From Sphingobacterium lactis (lineage in GTDB: Bacteria; Bacteroidota; Bacteroidia; Sphingobacteriales; Sphingobacteriaceae), in contig NZ_CP049246.1 of NCBI RefSeq assembly GCF_011046555.1, positions 1,302,001 to 1,366,000 of the forward strand: DNA of 64,000 nucleotides, given 5' to 3'. Below the pieces are notes generated by a model. That model made no database searches, was not told the DNA's origin, and saw only the letters and a program-made list of their open reading frames with translations. The translations under genes and the position numbers were made by a program. Shown here in pieces: positions 9,177 through 17,354 of the stretch. Each line of letters begins with the position of its first letter. The stretch's first letter is position 1.

Positions 9177-9587
9177 TTAGCAGTACTCGTCGAAGGCAGC
9201 AACTAGGTTGTCTGCGATCATTTGTGCCGGACGGCCTTCAATCATATGTCTTTCTATCATGTGTACCAATTTACCATCCTTGAACAAGGCCATTGCTGGC
9301 GATGACGGTGGGTAAGGCAACATGTACTGACGTGCTTTGTTCACTGCATCTGTCTCCATTCCAGCGAATACAGTGACTAATTTGTCAGGGTGTTTTTCGT
9401 TTTTCACCGCGTGTTTTGCTGCTGGGCGCGCATTTGCTGCCGCACAACCACACACCGAGTTCACTACGACGAATACGGTACCTTCAGCAGGGATAGCAGA
9501 ATCTACTTCCTCAGCTGTTTTCAGTTCTTGGAATCCCGCGTCTACCAATTCCTGACGCATGGGAGCTACTAAATATTCTGGATACAT
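9177..9587 (-). CDS. Bacilliredoxin, BrxA/BrxB (UPF0403) family
   Basis: Small thioredoxin-fold protein of 136 residues. The Bacillus homologues remove bacillithiol from mixed disulfides; Bacteroidota members are widespread. The diagnostic CGC active site is seen in VVNSVCGCAAANARPAA (about residues 44-60), with the family N terminus MYPEYLVAPMRQEL and the C-terminal MIERHMIEGRPAQMI. The role in thiol repair is inferred from the family. It is a single gene between its own promoter and terminator. Confidence 0.9.
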   Translation of the reverse strand: MYPEYLVAPMRQELVDAGFQELKTAEEVDSAIPAEGTVFVVVNSVCGCAAANARPAAKHAVKNEKHPDKLVTVFAGMETDAVNKARQYMLPYPPSSPAMALFKDGKLVHMIERHMIEGRPAQMIADNLVAAFDEYC

Positions 9588-9611
9588 AATTATCTCTTAA
9601 AATGATTTCTA

Positions 9612-9642
9612 CAAATATAACCTTAATCAGAGGGTCCGTCAA
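9612..9642 (-). promoter_or_regulatory. Bacilliredoxin promoter
   Basis: Leftward reading gives TTG (9642-9640), a 20-nt spacer, then TATATTTG (9619-9612), a good Bacteroidota -33/-7 pair. Confidence 0.6.
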
Positions 9643-9692
9643 GACATGAACCTCAAGAAAATGTCAATTTCTGCCGAATAATCGTCGAATGT

Positions 9693-9723
9693 TTTGAATT
9701 CAACTGGCTATCAAGTAATTTTG
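9693..9723 (+). promoter_or_regulatory. ahcY promoter
   Basis: TTTG (9693-9696), 19-nt spacer, TAATTTTG (9716-9723): textbook Bacteroidota promoter, about 25 nt before the ahcY ATG. Confidence 0.75.
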
Positions 9724-9748
9724 TGAACTTTAATTTAAATCGAGAACT

Positions 9749-11065
9749 ATGTCATCATTAGAAACAACGTACGTGCCTTACAAAGTAAAAGATATCTCTT
9801 TAGCGGAGTGGGGTCGTAAAGAAATAGAATTAGCGGAAGCGGAAATGCCGGGTTTAATGTCCTTGCGTAAAGAATTCGGAGCGAGCAAGCCTTTAAAAGG
9901 AGCACGTATCGCCGGATGTTTGCACATGACCATTCAAACTGCGGTTTTGATCGAGACGTTGGTTGAATTGGGTGCTGATGTTTCCTGGTCATCCTGTAAC
10001 ATTTTTTCCACACAGGACCACGCCGCAGCGGCAATCGCAGCAGCAGGAATCCCTGTTTATGCTTGGAAAGGATTGACAGAAGAAGAATTTAACTGGTGTA
10101 TCGAGCAGACCTTATTCTTCGGTGAAGACCGTCAGCCATTGAACATGATCCTTGATGACGGTGGTGACTTGACGAACATGGTATTCGATCAGTTTCCAGA
10201 GCTTATCGATGGCATTAAAGGACTGTCTGAAGAAACAACAACAGGTGTTCACCGTCTGTATGAGCGCATGAAGAACGGTACATTGCACCTTCCTGCCATC
10301 AACGTGAACGACTCCGTTACAAAATCTAAATTCGATAATAAATACGGATGTCGTGAGTCATTGGTGGATGCGATCCGCCGTGCTACGGATTTGATGCTTG
10401 CCGGAAAAGTAGCTGTCGTTGCCGGATACGGTGATGTAGGTAAGGGTTCTGCAGAATCCCTACGTTCAGCTGGTGTACGTGTGATCGTGACGGAAATCGA
10501 CCCGATCTGTGCCCTTCAGGCAGCTATGGAAGGTTATGAAGTGAAGAAAATGGAGGATGCCATCAAGGAAGCCAATATTGTGGTAACCACAACAGGTAAT
10601 AAAGATATTATCCGTCCGGAACACTTCAAAGCAATGAAAGATAAAACGGTGGTTTGTAATATCGGTCACTTCGATAATGAAATCGATGTAGCTTGGTTGA
10701 ACGGTAACTACGGTACAACTAAAGTGGAGATCAAACCGCAGGTAGATAAATACACAATCGATGGCAAGGATATTATCCTATTAGCTGAAGGTCGTTTGGT
10801 GAACTTGGGTTGTGCTACTGGCCACCCATCATTCGTGATGTCTAACTCCTTTACCAACCAGACATTGGCACAATTGGAGTTGTGGACCAACACCGATCAA
10901 TACGAGAAACAAGTATACACCTTGCCGAAGCACTTGGATGAGAAAGTTGCTCGTTTGCACTTGGCACATATCGGTGTGGAACTTGATGAACTTACTCCAG
11001 AGCAAGCTGAATATATCGGGGTAACAGTTGAAGGTCCTTACAAACCTGAAGCTTACCGTTACTAA
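9749..11065 (+). CDS. ahcY: Adenosylhomocysteinase
   Basis: Cleaves S-adenosylhomocysteine to adenosine and homocysteine, relieving product inhibition of methyltransferases and returning homocysteine to methionine synthase (metE is at 25 kb). It is a cytosolic, NAD-dependent enzyme. Motifs seen: [13 protein letters not shown] near 70, the substrate-site segment [20 protein letters not shown] near 190-209, and the NAD-binding loop [16 protein letters not shown] near 225-240; the C terminus [10 protein letters not shown] is the conserved family end that reaches a neighbouring subunit. The 438-residue length is normal. It has its own promoter and a strong terminator. Confidence 0.98.
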   Translation: MSSLETTYVPYKVKDISLAEWGRKEIELAEAEMPGLMSLRKEFGASKPLKGARIAGCLHMTIQTAVLIETLVELGADVSWSSCNIFSTQDHAAAAIAAAGIPVYAWKGLTEEEFNWCIEQTLFFGEDRQPLNMILDDGGDLTNMVFDQFPELIDGIKGLSEETTTGVHRLYERMKNGTLHLPAINVNDSVTKSKFDNKYGCRESLVDAIRRATDLMLAGKVAVVAGYGDVGKGSAESLRSAGVRVIVTEIDPICALQAAMEGYEVKKMEDAIKEANIVVTTTGNKDIIRPEHFKAMKDKTVVCNIGHFDNEIDVAWLNGNYGTTKVEIKPQVDKYTIDGKDIILLAEGRLVNLGCATGHPSFVMSNSFTNQTLAQLELWTNTDQYEKQVYTLPKHLDEKVARLHLAHIGVELDELTPEQAEYIGVTVEGPYKPEAYRY

Positions 11066-11086
11066 GACCAGCTTCTTAACACATGG

Positions 11087-11120
11087 AAAAGCCCGCTTGA
11101 ATATTTCAAGCGGGCTTTTT
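11087..11120. terminator. Bidirectional terminator between ahcY and the NadR-type kinase gene
   Basis: Arms aaaagcccgcttgaa and ttcaagcgggctttt around tat, then a T-run; both flanking genes converge on it. Confidence 0.92.
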
Positions 11121-11141
11121 TTATGGCATTGCGCTTTATTT

Positions 11142-11699
11142 CTATGTGTTCCGTATCTTCTTTGTATCGAGGAAACGTGTGACACTTTCCAATCCGTTTT
11201 TCAGCCGTTCTTCTCCCAATCCAGAAACGAGGGCGACTTGTGCTCCTAGGTTTGCGAGTTCCTTTTTCCATATCTTCAGGAAATGCTCCCTTTCATTTGG
11301 GAAATCGCGTAAGGGGTCATCTTCCCAAGGGAGGTCAATGTCCATGAGCAGGTACAGATCATATTGTCGGCTCTTGATGGCATCGGTAACGACTGCAGGT
11401 GTAGAGCCGAAAAGATGGTCGGTCCATATCTTAACCGTTAGGATCGTCGTATCGCAGATCAGTAGGTTCTGCTTTGCCAAGGGGATCAGGGAGTCCTCGA
11501 GGGCAATCTGTCCATAGTACATGTTGACCTCATCCTGGACGGTGTATTGATTGTTCAGGTCCTGGCAATAATAGCGCGCATATTCGGGGACACAGATGGT
11601 ATCCAATTGTTGCGCGAGGTATTGGGCCATGGTTGATTTTCCCGTAGATTCGGGGCCTACCACGGCAATCTTGATCAGACTTGTACTCGATTCCTCCAT
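11142..11699 (-). CDS. NadR-type nucleoside kinase (probable ribosylnicotinamide kinase)
   Basis: P-loop protein resembling the C-terminal kinase half of NadR, which phosphorylates nicotinamide riboside to NMN. The Walker A motif VVGPESTGKST lies near residues 11-21; it is followed by VPEYARYY and a Walker-B-like NLLICDTTILT. The ATG at 11699 gives 185 residues; the open frame upstream runs inside pnuC and is not plausible coding. There is no NMN-adenylyltransferase half, unlike full NadR. The gene begins 11 nt after the pnuC stop, so the pair would import and trap nicotinamide riboside. A kinase for another nucleoside is possible but the pnuC neighbour favours this reading. Confidence 0.85.
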   Translation of the reverse strand: MEESSTSLIKIAVVGPESTGKSTMAQYLAQQLDTICVPEYARYYCQDLNNQYTVQDEVNMYYGQIALEDSLIPLAKQNLLICDTTILTVKIWTDHLFGSTPAVVTDAIKSRQYDLYLLMDIDLPWEDDPLRDFPNEREHFLKIWKKELANLGAQVALVSGLGEERLKNGLESVTRFLDTKKIRNT

Positions 11700-11710
11700 A
11701 GTTGGCAATA

Positions 11711-12313
11711 TTACTGAAAATTCCGATAGGTTTTCTGCCAATCCCGATATCCATTCCAGGCAATGATGGCAAAAGCTAGGTATAGGACGGCAGTTAGCAG
11801 AAGGTCCTTGTGGAAATAGAGCGGGATGTAGCAGATATCGACGAACACCCAGAGCAGCCAATTTTGTAGGACCTTCCGCGTCATCAGAAACTGCGCCACA
11901 AAGCTGGTCGCCGTACAGAATCCATCGGCATAGGGTACATCCGAGTCGGTGTAGGTGTCCAGTGCATAACCCAACCCTGCAGCAAGCACGAGAATGACCA
12001 CAACCGTGGCGACCATTTGCTTGGTCGTGAAGGAACTGATGGGCTTGTCTTCCGAATGGGCACGTTTATTCCAATAATACCATCCATATACCGCGGTGCC
12101 CAGAAAATAGATCTGCAGGACCGAATCGCCGTATAATTTGTTATGATAGAAAATATAGAGGTAGGTGAGGACCGAGATTATGCTGATGGGCCAATTCCAG
12201 ATATTTTGCTTGGCAGCCAGGTAAACACAGAGGAAACCGGTGGTGGTTGCGAGCCATTCCAGGGCTGATGTTTGTAGGAATTGCTGGAAAAGTTGAGAGA
12301 GAAAATCTTGCAT
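11711..12313 (-). CDS. pnuC: PnuC family nicotinamide riboside transporter
   Basis: Inner-membrane facilitator for nicotinamide riboside; uptake is driven by phosphorylation inside the cell. The 200 residues contain about seven hydrophobic segments and the family signature regions EWLATTTGFLCVYLAAKQNI near 20-38, WNWPISIISV, and the late WLLWVFVDICYIPLY motif. Some Bacteroidota PnuC paralogues (PnuT) carry thiamine and sit behind TPP riboswitches with thiamine kinase genes; here the partner is a NadR-type kinase, which supports nicotinamide riboside. It may be co-transcribed with ykuK-like and upp genes upstream on the same strand. Confidence 0.88.
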   Translation of the reverse strand: MQDFLSQLFQQFLQTSALEWLATTTGFLCVYLAAKQNIWNWPISIISVLTYLYIFYHNKLYGDSVLQIYFLGTAVYGWYYWNKRAHSEDKPISSFTTKQMVATVVVILVLAAGLGYALDTYTDSDVPYADGFCTATSFVAQFLMTRKVLQNWLLWVFVDICYIPLYFHKDLLLTAVLYLAFAIIAWNGYRDWQKTYRNFQ

Positions 12314-12374
12314 CCTTCAATTACTTTGGGTAACTAAAGATAGCAATAAATAGGAAAGAAAGAGTTTTTTGCGT

Positions 12375-12848
12375 TTACTGCACTAATTTATTCGCACAGT
12401 TTGTACTCGCAAAAGACTCGGGTTTCGCCTTGAAGATAAACCCCATACCCAAGATATAGCCCATGGCTTCTTTCAGGGCGGTATTAGACTGGAAATTTGG
12501 ATTGGTGTTGATGTCGGCGTGGACCTCCAGGTCAATCTGATATTGGTCTAAGAGTGGGCATAGCTCGTATGCTGTTTCGATGGAGTGCTGTACCTCCAGC
12601 AGCATGCGTTCCTTGATGGTCATGTTGTGGGTCTTGCGGTCCTTGTGGATAAACATAAAGCCACCGCGATGTTCCCGAAGGAAGACGATGACGGTAGCAA
12701 ATTCCACAACGCCACGCTTCACCTGTGAGTCGGTTCCGATATAGACCTTCAGCTTATTGCCGGCATCCTTTTCTCGGATAAGGGTTTCCTCAACTGCTGA
12801 CCAGATCGGTAGCTTGATGGTTTCTCCATTGTATTTTTGCCATTCCAT
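12375..12848 (-). CDS. RNase H-like YkuK family protein (DUF458)
   Basis: 157-residue protein matching the YkuK group, predicted to have an RNase H-like fold; the biological role is not established. Visible signs are the early VYIGTDSQVKRG segment (first acidic residue of the fold), FATVIVFL, the helix TIKERMLLEVQHSIETAYEL and the second acidic strand IDLEVHADINTNPNFQSN, followed by a C-terminal stretch GYILGMGFIFKAKPESFA typical of the family. It lies between upp and pnuC, all leftward. Confidence 0.8.
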   Translation of the reverse strand: MEWQKYNGETIKLPIWSAVEETLIREKDAGNKLKVYIGTDSQVKRGVVEFATVIVFLREHRGGFMFIHKDRKTHNMTIKERMLLEVQHSIETAYELCPLLDQYQIDLEVHADINTNPNFQSNTALKEAMGYILGMGFIFKAKPESFASTNCANKLVQ

Positions 12849-12950
12849 AATGTAAAAATTTGTTTATTAAATTTACTGATATGTACTTCATTATCTTGTT
12901 GTTATATGTTAAGTTATTGATAAGTCTATGTTTACTAATTGCGGATGAAC

Positions 12951-13595
12951 CTATTCCTTGTTGCCATAGGCCAAGTCCCCAGCATCGCCCAGTCCCGGTA
13001 CGATGTACGACTTGCTGGTCAGTTCATTATCCACTGCACCCACCCAGACATGGGCTTCAGGTAAAAATGCCTTCACATGCTGCAACCCTTCCTCAGAAGC
13101 GATCACCGTCGCGATGTGCAGTTCCTTGATGTCGTAGTCGCTCAACAGGTCCTTACAGCAGAGCACCAGGCTACGCCCGGTCGCCAGCATCGGATCCGCC
13201 ACGATCACAATTTTATCATCCAAGTTAGGACAGTTCTGGTATTTCTTGTGGACCTCGAACTCACCGCTCTTTTTGGTATGGCGGTAGGCAGCAATAAAAC
13301 CACTGTCGGCCCCATCGAAATAATTCAGAAACCCTTGATGGAAAGGTAATCCCGCCCGAATGATGGTCGCAATCACTGGCTGGTTCAGGATCAGGCTAGT
13401 CTCGGCCACCCCCAATGGAGTATCCACCTCCACCTGTGCATATTCGAAGGTCTTGCTGATTTCGTAGGCCATGATTTCCCCAAGGCGTTCCAGGTTTCTT
13501 CGGAACCGCATCCTGTCCTGTTGAACGTTTACATTTCTAAGCTCCGCCAAGAAATGGTTGGCGATCGTGTTCTGTTTTGTTAAGATAGTTGCCAT
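12951..13595 (-). CDS. upp: Uracil phosphoribosyltransferase
   Basis: Converts uracil and PRPP to UMP in pyrimidine salvage. The PRPP-binding loop VIVADPMLATGRSLV lies around residues 129-143 and the uracil-binding region near the C terminus reads YIVPGLGDAGDLAYG. Upstream, IIRAGLPFHQGFLNYF is the conserved segment preceding the flexible loop. At 214 residues it has the usual size. It starts divergently from uvrB about 120 bp away. Confidence 0.96.
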   Translation of the reverse strand: MATILTKQNTIANHFLAELRNVNVQQDRMRFRRNLERLGEIMAYEISKTFEYAQVEVDTPLGVAETSLILNQPVIATIIRAGLPFHQGFLNYFDGADSGFIAAYRHTKKSGEFEVHKKYQNCPNLDDKIVIVADPMLATGRSLVLCCKDLLSDYDIKELHIATVIASEEGLQHVKAFLPEAHVWVGAVDNELTSKSYIVPGLGDAGDLAYGNKE

Positions 13596-13712
13596 GACAA
13601 AAAGTCTTGTTGAATACCAAAATACTAATAATTTTTGGGATTTTGTGTTAGTCAGGGCGATATCCGTAGAAGGGAATAATATTTGATTAACTTAGTGTAC
13701 GAAAGGCAATTT

Positions 13713-15743
13713 ATGAAATTTCAATTGACATCAGAATATAGACCTACCGGCGATCAACCTTCCGCAATCCAACAATTGGTGACGGGCGTTGATCAAGGAG
13801 AGGTGTACCAGACCCTATTGGGGGTTACCGGATCAGGTAAGACATTTACCGTGGCCAACGTCATTCAAGAGACGCAGAAGCCAACCCTGATCCTTAGCCA
13901 TAACAAGACGCTGGCTGCCCAATTGTACGGGGAGTTCAAGCAATTCTTCCCCGATAATGCGGTGAATTACTTTGTGTCCTATTATGACTACTACCAGCCG
14001 GAAGCATTCATCGCCAGCTCGAACACGTATATCGAAAAGGATTTGGCAATCAATGAGGAGATTGAAAAGCTCCGATTGGCAACCACATCGGCACTTATGT
14101 CGGGCCGTCGCGATGTTATCGTGGTGTCATCGGTATCCTGTATTTACGGTATGGGTAATCCGGAGGATTTCTCCAGATCCATCTTCCGTTTTGGCGTCGG
14201 TACGACCATCAGCAGAAATGCTTTCCTCCATAAACTTGTGGAGATTCTGTATGCACGGACGACCGCTGAATTTAAGCGGGGTACATTCCGTGTTAAGGGA
14301 GATACCATCGATGTGTATCCGGCATACAAGGATACGGCCTATCGGATTTCCTTCTTTGGCGATGATATCGATGAGCTGAGTGAGATCGATCCAGTATCCG
14401 GTAAGACTTTGGAGAAACACGAGACCCTCGCGTTATTTCCGGCGAATCTCTTCGTTACGCCGAAGGAGAAATTCACGCAATCCATCTGGCAGATCCAAGA
14501 TGAGTTGGTGATGCGCAAGGCGCAACTGGAAAATGATGGGAAGATGTTGGAGGCAAAACGCTTGGAAGAACGGGTAAATTACGACTTGGAGATGATGCGG
14601 GAATTGGGATACTGTTCGGGTATCGAGAACTACTCCCGATTCTTCGACGGTCGTCAGCCGGGTATGCGTCCTTTCTGTCTCCTGGATTATTTCCCGGATG
14701 ATTACCTGTTGGTGATCGATGAAAGCCATGTGACCATTCCGCAGCTGCGCGCAATGTACGGCGGTGACCGTTCGCGGAAAATATCCCTTGTGGAACACGG
14801 ATTCCGGCTACCGGCAGCCTTGGACAACCGTCCCTTGAACTTTCCGGAGTTTGAATCCCTGACGAATCAGACGATCTATGTTTCGGCCACACCGGGCGAT
14901 TACGAGCTGCAACAGACCGAAGGTGTTTTTGTGGAACAGGTGATCCGCCCGACCGGTCTACTCGATCCGGTGGTGGAAGTACGACCTGCTATCAACCAAG
15001 TCGACGACTTCCTGGAAGAAGTGGATAAAACCATCAAAGAAGGTGGTCGTATCCTGGCAACCACACTGACCAAGCGGATGGCAGAGGAACTGACCAAATA
15101 CATGACGCGATTGAACATCAAGGTGCGCTACATCCATTCCGAAGTAAAGACCCTGGAACGCGTGGAGATCCTGCGGGGCTTGCGCTTGGGTGAGTTTGAT
15201 GTGCTGGTTGGGGTTAACCTTCTGCGGGAGGGATTGGACCTGCCGGAAGTGACTTTGGTGGCCATATTGGATGCCGATAAGGAAGGGTTCCTTCGTTCGG
15301 AGCGGTCCTTGATCCAGACCATTGGACGGGCGGCACGTAACGACAAGGGACGGGTCATCATGTATGCCGATAAGATGACAGACAGTATGCGTATCACCAT
15401 CGAAGAGACAGATCGCAGACGGGATAAGCAAATCGCATACAACCAGGAGCATGGCATTACGCCGAGAACGGTAGGGAAAACCAAAGAAGAGATCTTGGAA
15501 CAGACCTCTGTGGCGAACTTCAATGGGGAAGCGAAAATCTACGTGGAACCTGAACCTGGCGCAACTGTAGCTGCCGATCCGCTTATCGAGTACATGAGCG
15601 AAAAGGATATGAAAAAAGCCATCGAAACAGTGAGAAAACGGATGGAAAAAGCAGCCAAGGAAATGGAATTCCTGGAAGCTGCGAAATTGCGGGACGAGAT
15701 GTTCGCCCTGGAAAAAGCTTTCGACGACAAATTCGGAAAATAA
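13713..15743 (+). CDS. uvrB: Excinuclease ABC subunit B
   Basis: Helicase-fold damage verifier of nucleotide excision repair; receives DNA from UvrA and recruits UvrC. The ATG at 13713 (MKFQLTSEYRPTGDQP) matches the family N terminus; an in-frame TTG 30 nt earlier is less likely. Motifs: Walker A GVTGSGKT near residue 38-45, the damage-probing beta-hairpin YYDYYQPEAFI near 92-102, the DExx box VIDESHVT near 335, helicase motif VI QTIGRAARN, and a C-terminal UVR/UvrC-binding helix pair (EAAKLRDEMFALEK). 676 residues, as expected. Confidence 0.97.
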   Translation: MKFQLTSEYRPTGDQPSAIQQLVTGVDQGEVYQTLLGVTGSGKTFTVANVIQETQKPTLILSHNKTLAAQLYGEFKQFFPDNAVNYFVSYYDYYQPEAFIASSNTYIEKDLAINEEIEKLRLATTSALMSGRRDVIVVSSVSCIYGMGNPEDFSRSIFRFGVGTTISRNAFLHKLVEILYARTTAEFKRGTFRVKGDTIDVYPAYKDTAYRISFFGDDIDELSEIDPVSGKTLEKHETLALFPANLFVTPKEKFTQSIWQIQDELVMRKAQLENDGKMLEAKRLEERVNYDLEMMRELGYCSGIENYSRFFDGRQPGMRPFCLLDYFPDDYLLVIDESHVTIPQLRAMYGGDRSRKISLVEHGFRLPAALDNRPLNFPEFESLTNQTIYVSATPGDYELQQTEGVFVEQVIRPTGLLDPVVEVRPAINQVDDFLEEVDKTIKEGGRILATTLTKRMAEELTKYMTRLNIKVRYIHSEVKTLERVEILRGLRLGEFDVLVGVNLLREGLDLPEVTLVAILDADKEGFLRSERSLIQTIGRAARNDKGRVIMYADKMTDSMRITIEETDRRRDKQIAYNQEHGITPRTVGKTKEEILEQTSVANFNGEAKIYVEPEPGATVAADPLIEYMSEKDMKKAIETVRKRMEKAAKEMEFLEAAKLRDEMFALEKAFDDKFGK

Positions 15744-15749
15744 CAGTAA

Positions 15750-15785
15750 AGAGAAAGGCCATTTGCATGCAAATGGCCTTTCTCT
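15750..15785. terminator. Bidirectional terminator between uvrB and the susD-like gene
   Basis: 36-bp perfect palindrome centred on gcatgc (arms agagaaaggccatttgca and complement) with T-rich flank; both convergent genes end here. Confidence 0.92.
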
Positions 15786-15799
15786 TTTATGTCCTGTTA

Positions 15800-17335
15800 T
15801 TATTTCAATAACCAGATGAGCTGATTGATGTCATCCGTTCCGTTGAATTGACGTTTTACCGCCTCATCCAAGTGTTGGCTATTGTAATTGTTCTCCACGG
15901 CAGGGTACTTCCAACGCACCGGAATCTTCGTTGGTGCTTCGGAATTCAGACTCGTCGAAGGGTTGATCTTCCATTTCGGAAAACCTGTCCTTCTGTAATC
16001 GTAATAGGTCATGAATTCAGATTGTAGGAAGCTCGCCAAGTATTTCTCGGTGATGATTTCCTCAATTCGTGCTTCCGTTGCGGTTGGGAATTTACTGCCC
16101 ATTTTTTGGACATGCGAAGCGATATAGTCATTCGATAGCGGCATGCCATGCGTATACCCTTCCGCGTTCGGCGTATTGGTCTGAATAAATTCCATGGATG
16201 CCTGGATACCTTTTTTGTACCAGTCTACCGGTTGATCGGCAATCCATCCGCGTGTGGCGGCCTCAGCGATCACTAAGCATAACTGAGCATAAGATAACTG
16301 CTGCGTAGGCTCGCCGGTAGGGATATCCAAATACCTGTTGTTCAATTTCGAGAAGTCTTTCGTATTCTTGATGCTCGTTACGACATCAAAAGGTAAGGAT
16401 GGATCAATCCCCGCATAGGCATCGAATGCCGCTGGGGATTTCCCCTCGGCAATCCGTTTTTCTGAAGGATTTGCATAGAAGAATAACCTTCTGTCCTCCC
16501 GGGATTTCAAAGGTTCTATGATTTCAGAAGATATGATCGGGTAGATCGTGAAATTATTTCCCACTTTGTAGAAAGGGTACAGCTGTCCGCTTTTGTTCGC
16601 TCGTTTAAGTTCGTAATTGTCGCTGTTGGACGCAAAGATCGGCTTGTTGGATACGATTGTCCGAAAGCGACTCTTAATATTTAAATCTGCATCCGATTCT
16701 TTCTTGCTCAACTGAATCAGGACATGGAGCATAAAACTGTTCGTCAGTTTCCGCCATGAGGTGGTATTGCCCTTGTAGATGGGATCTCCCGAAAAGTTCT
16801 CGCCCTCCGAAAAAGCTTTGTCAGCCAATTCCAACTCCTTCAACACACCCAATAGCACATCCTTTTGCGTATCGTATTTAGGGAAGTAGTTCTTGTCGGA
16901 TTCTCCTTTAAGTGCTTCGGCGTAAGGGATGTCGCCCAGATCCATGGTGGTATTGAAGAATTTCAGGGCACGGGAGAAATACATGAGGCCTTCGTAGGAT
17001 TTGGCCAGTTTTTCCGTTGGTGCGAATTTGACCATGGATGCAAGGTCATTGATCGAAGTGAAGTTCAATTGGCCGCTATTGAACCCACCATTGTATTGGT
17101 AGCTTTCCACAAACTCCGTCCATACGATATTCTTGTTCAATAGATAAGGCATCATAAATGCCTTCTGGCTAGGTTGATTGGCCATATTTACGATTACGCG
17201 CGTGGCAATCATGGCCGGGGTAACCACATTGGTGGTTTCCGGATTGGTATTGATTTCCTCAAATTTGGAACATGATCCCAGGGCCAATGTGCTGGCACCG
17301 ATAAGAAGGAATGTATATAAATTTTTCATTTTCAT
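15800..17335 (-). CDS. SusD/RagB-like outer-membrane nutrient-binding lipoprotein
   Basis: Surface lipoprotein that caps the SusC transporter and captures ligand. The N terminus MKMKNLYTFLLIGASTLALGSC is a lipoprotein signal with lipobox LGSC; an alternative ATG two codons in changes little. After it comes the SusD-typical KFEEINTNP segment, and the 511 residues are rich in helices of TPR type. It resembles the SusD-like subgroup whose members end in a W-K-Y-P-A-x-E-x-x-Y-N motif (WKYPAVENNYNS here). The ligand is unknown; no glycoside hydrolase gene sits in the operon, so peptide or other substrates are possible. It begins 19 nt after the susC stop. Confidence 0.92.
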   Translation of the reverse strand: MKMKNLYTFLLIGASTLALGSCSKFEEINTNPETTNVVTPAMIATRVIVNMANQPSQKAFMMPYLLNKNIVWTEFVESYQYNGGFNSGQLNFTSINDLASMVKFAPTEKLAKSYEGLMYFSRALKFFNTTMDLGDIPYAEALKGESDKNYFPKYDTQKDVLLGVLKELELADKAFSEGENFSGDPIYKGNTTSWRKLTNSFMLHVLIQLSKKESDADLNIKSRFRTIVSNKPIFASNSDNYELKRANKSGQLYPFYKVGNNFTIYPIISSEIIEPLKSREDRRLFFYANPSEKRIAEGKSPAAFDAYAGIDPSLPFDVVTSIKNTKDFSKLNNRYLDIPTGEPTQQLSYAQLCLVIAEAATRGWIADQPVDWYKKGIQASMEFIQTNTPNAEGYTHGMPLSNDYIASHVQKMGSKFPTATEARIEEIITEKYLASFLQSEFMTYYDYRRTGFPKWKINPSTSLNSEAPTKIPVRWKYPAVENNYNSQHLDEAVKRQFNGTDDINQLIWLLK

Positions 17336-17354
17336 GTAATACTGATAATGGATG

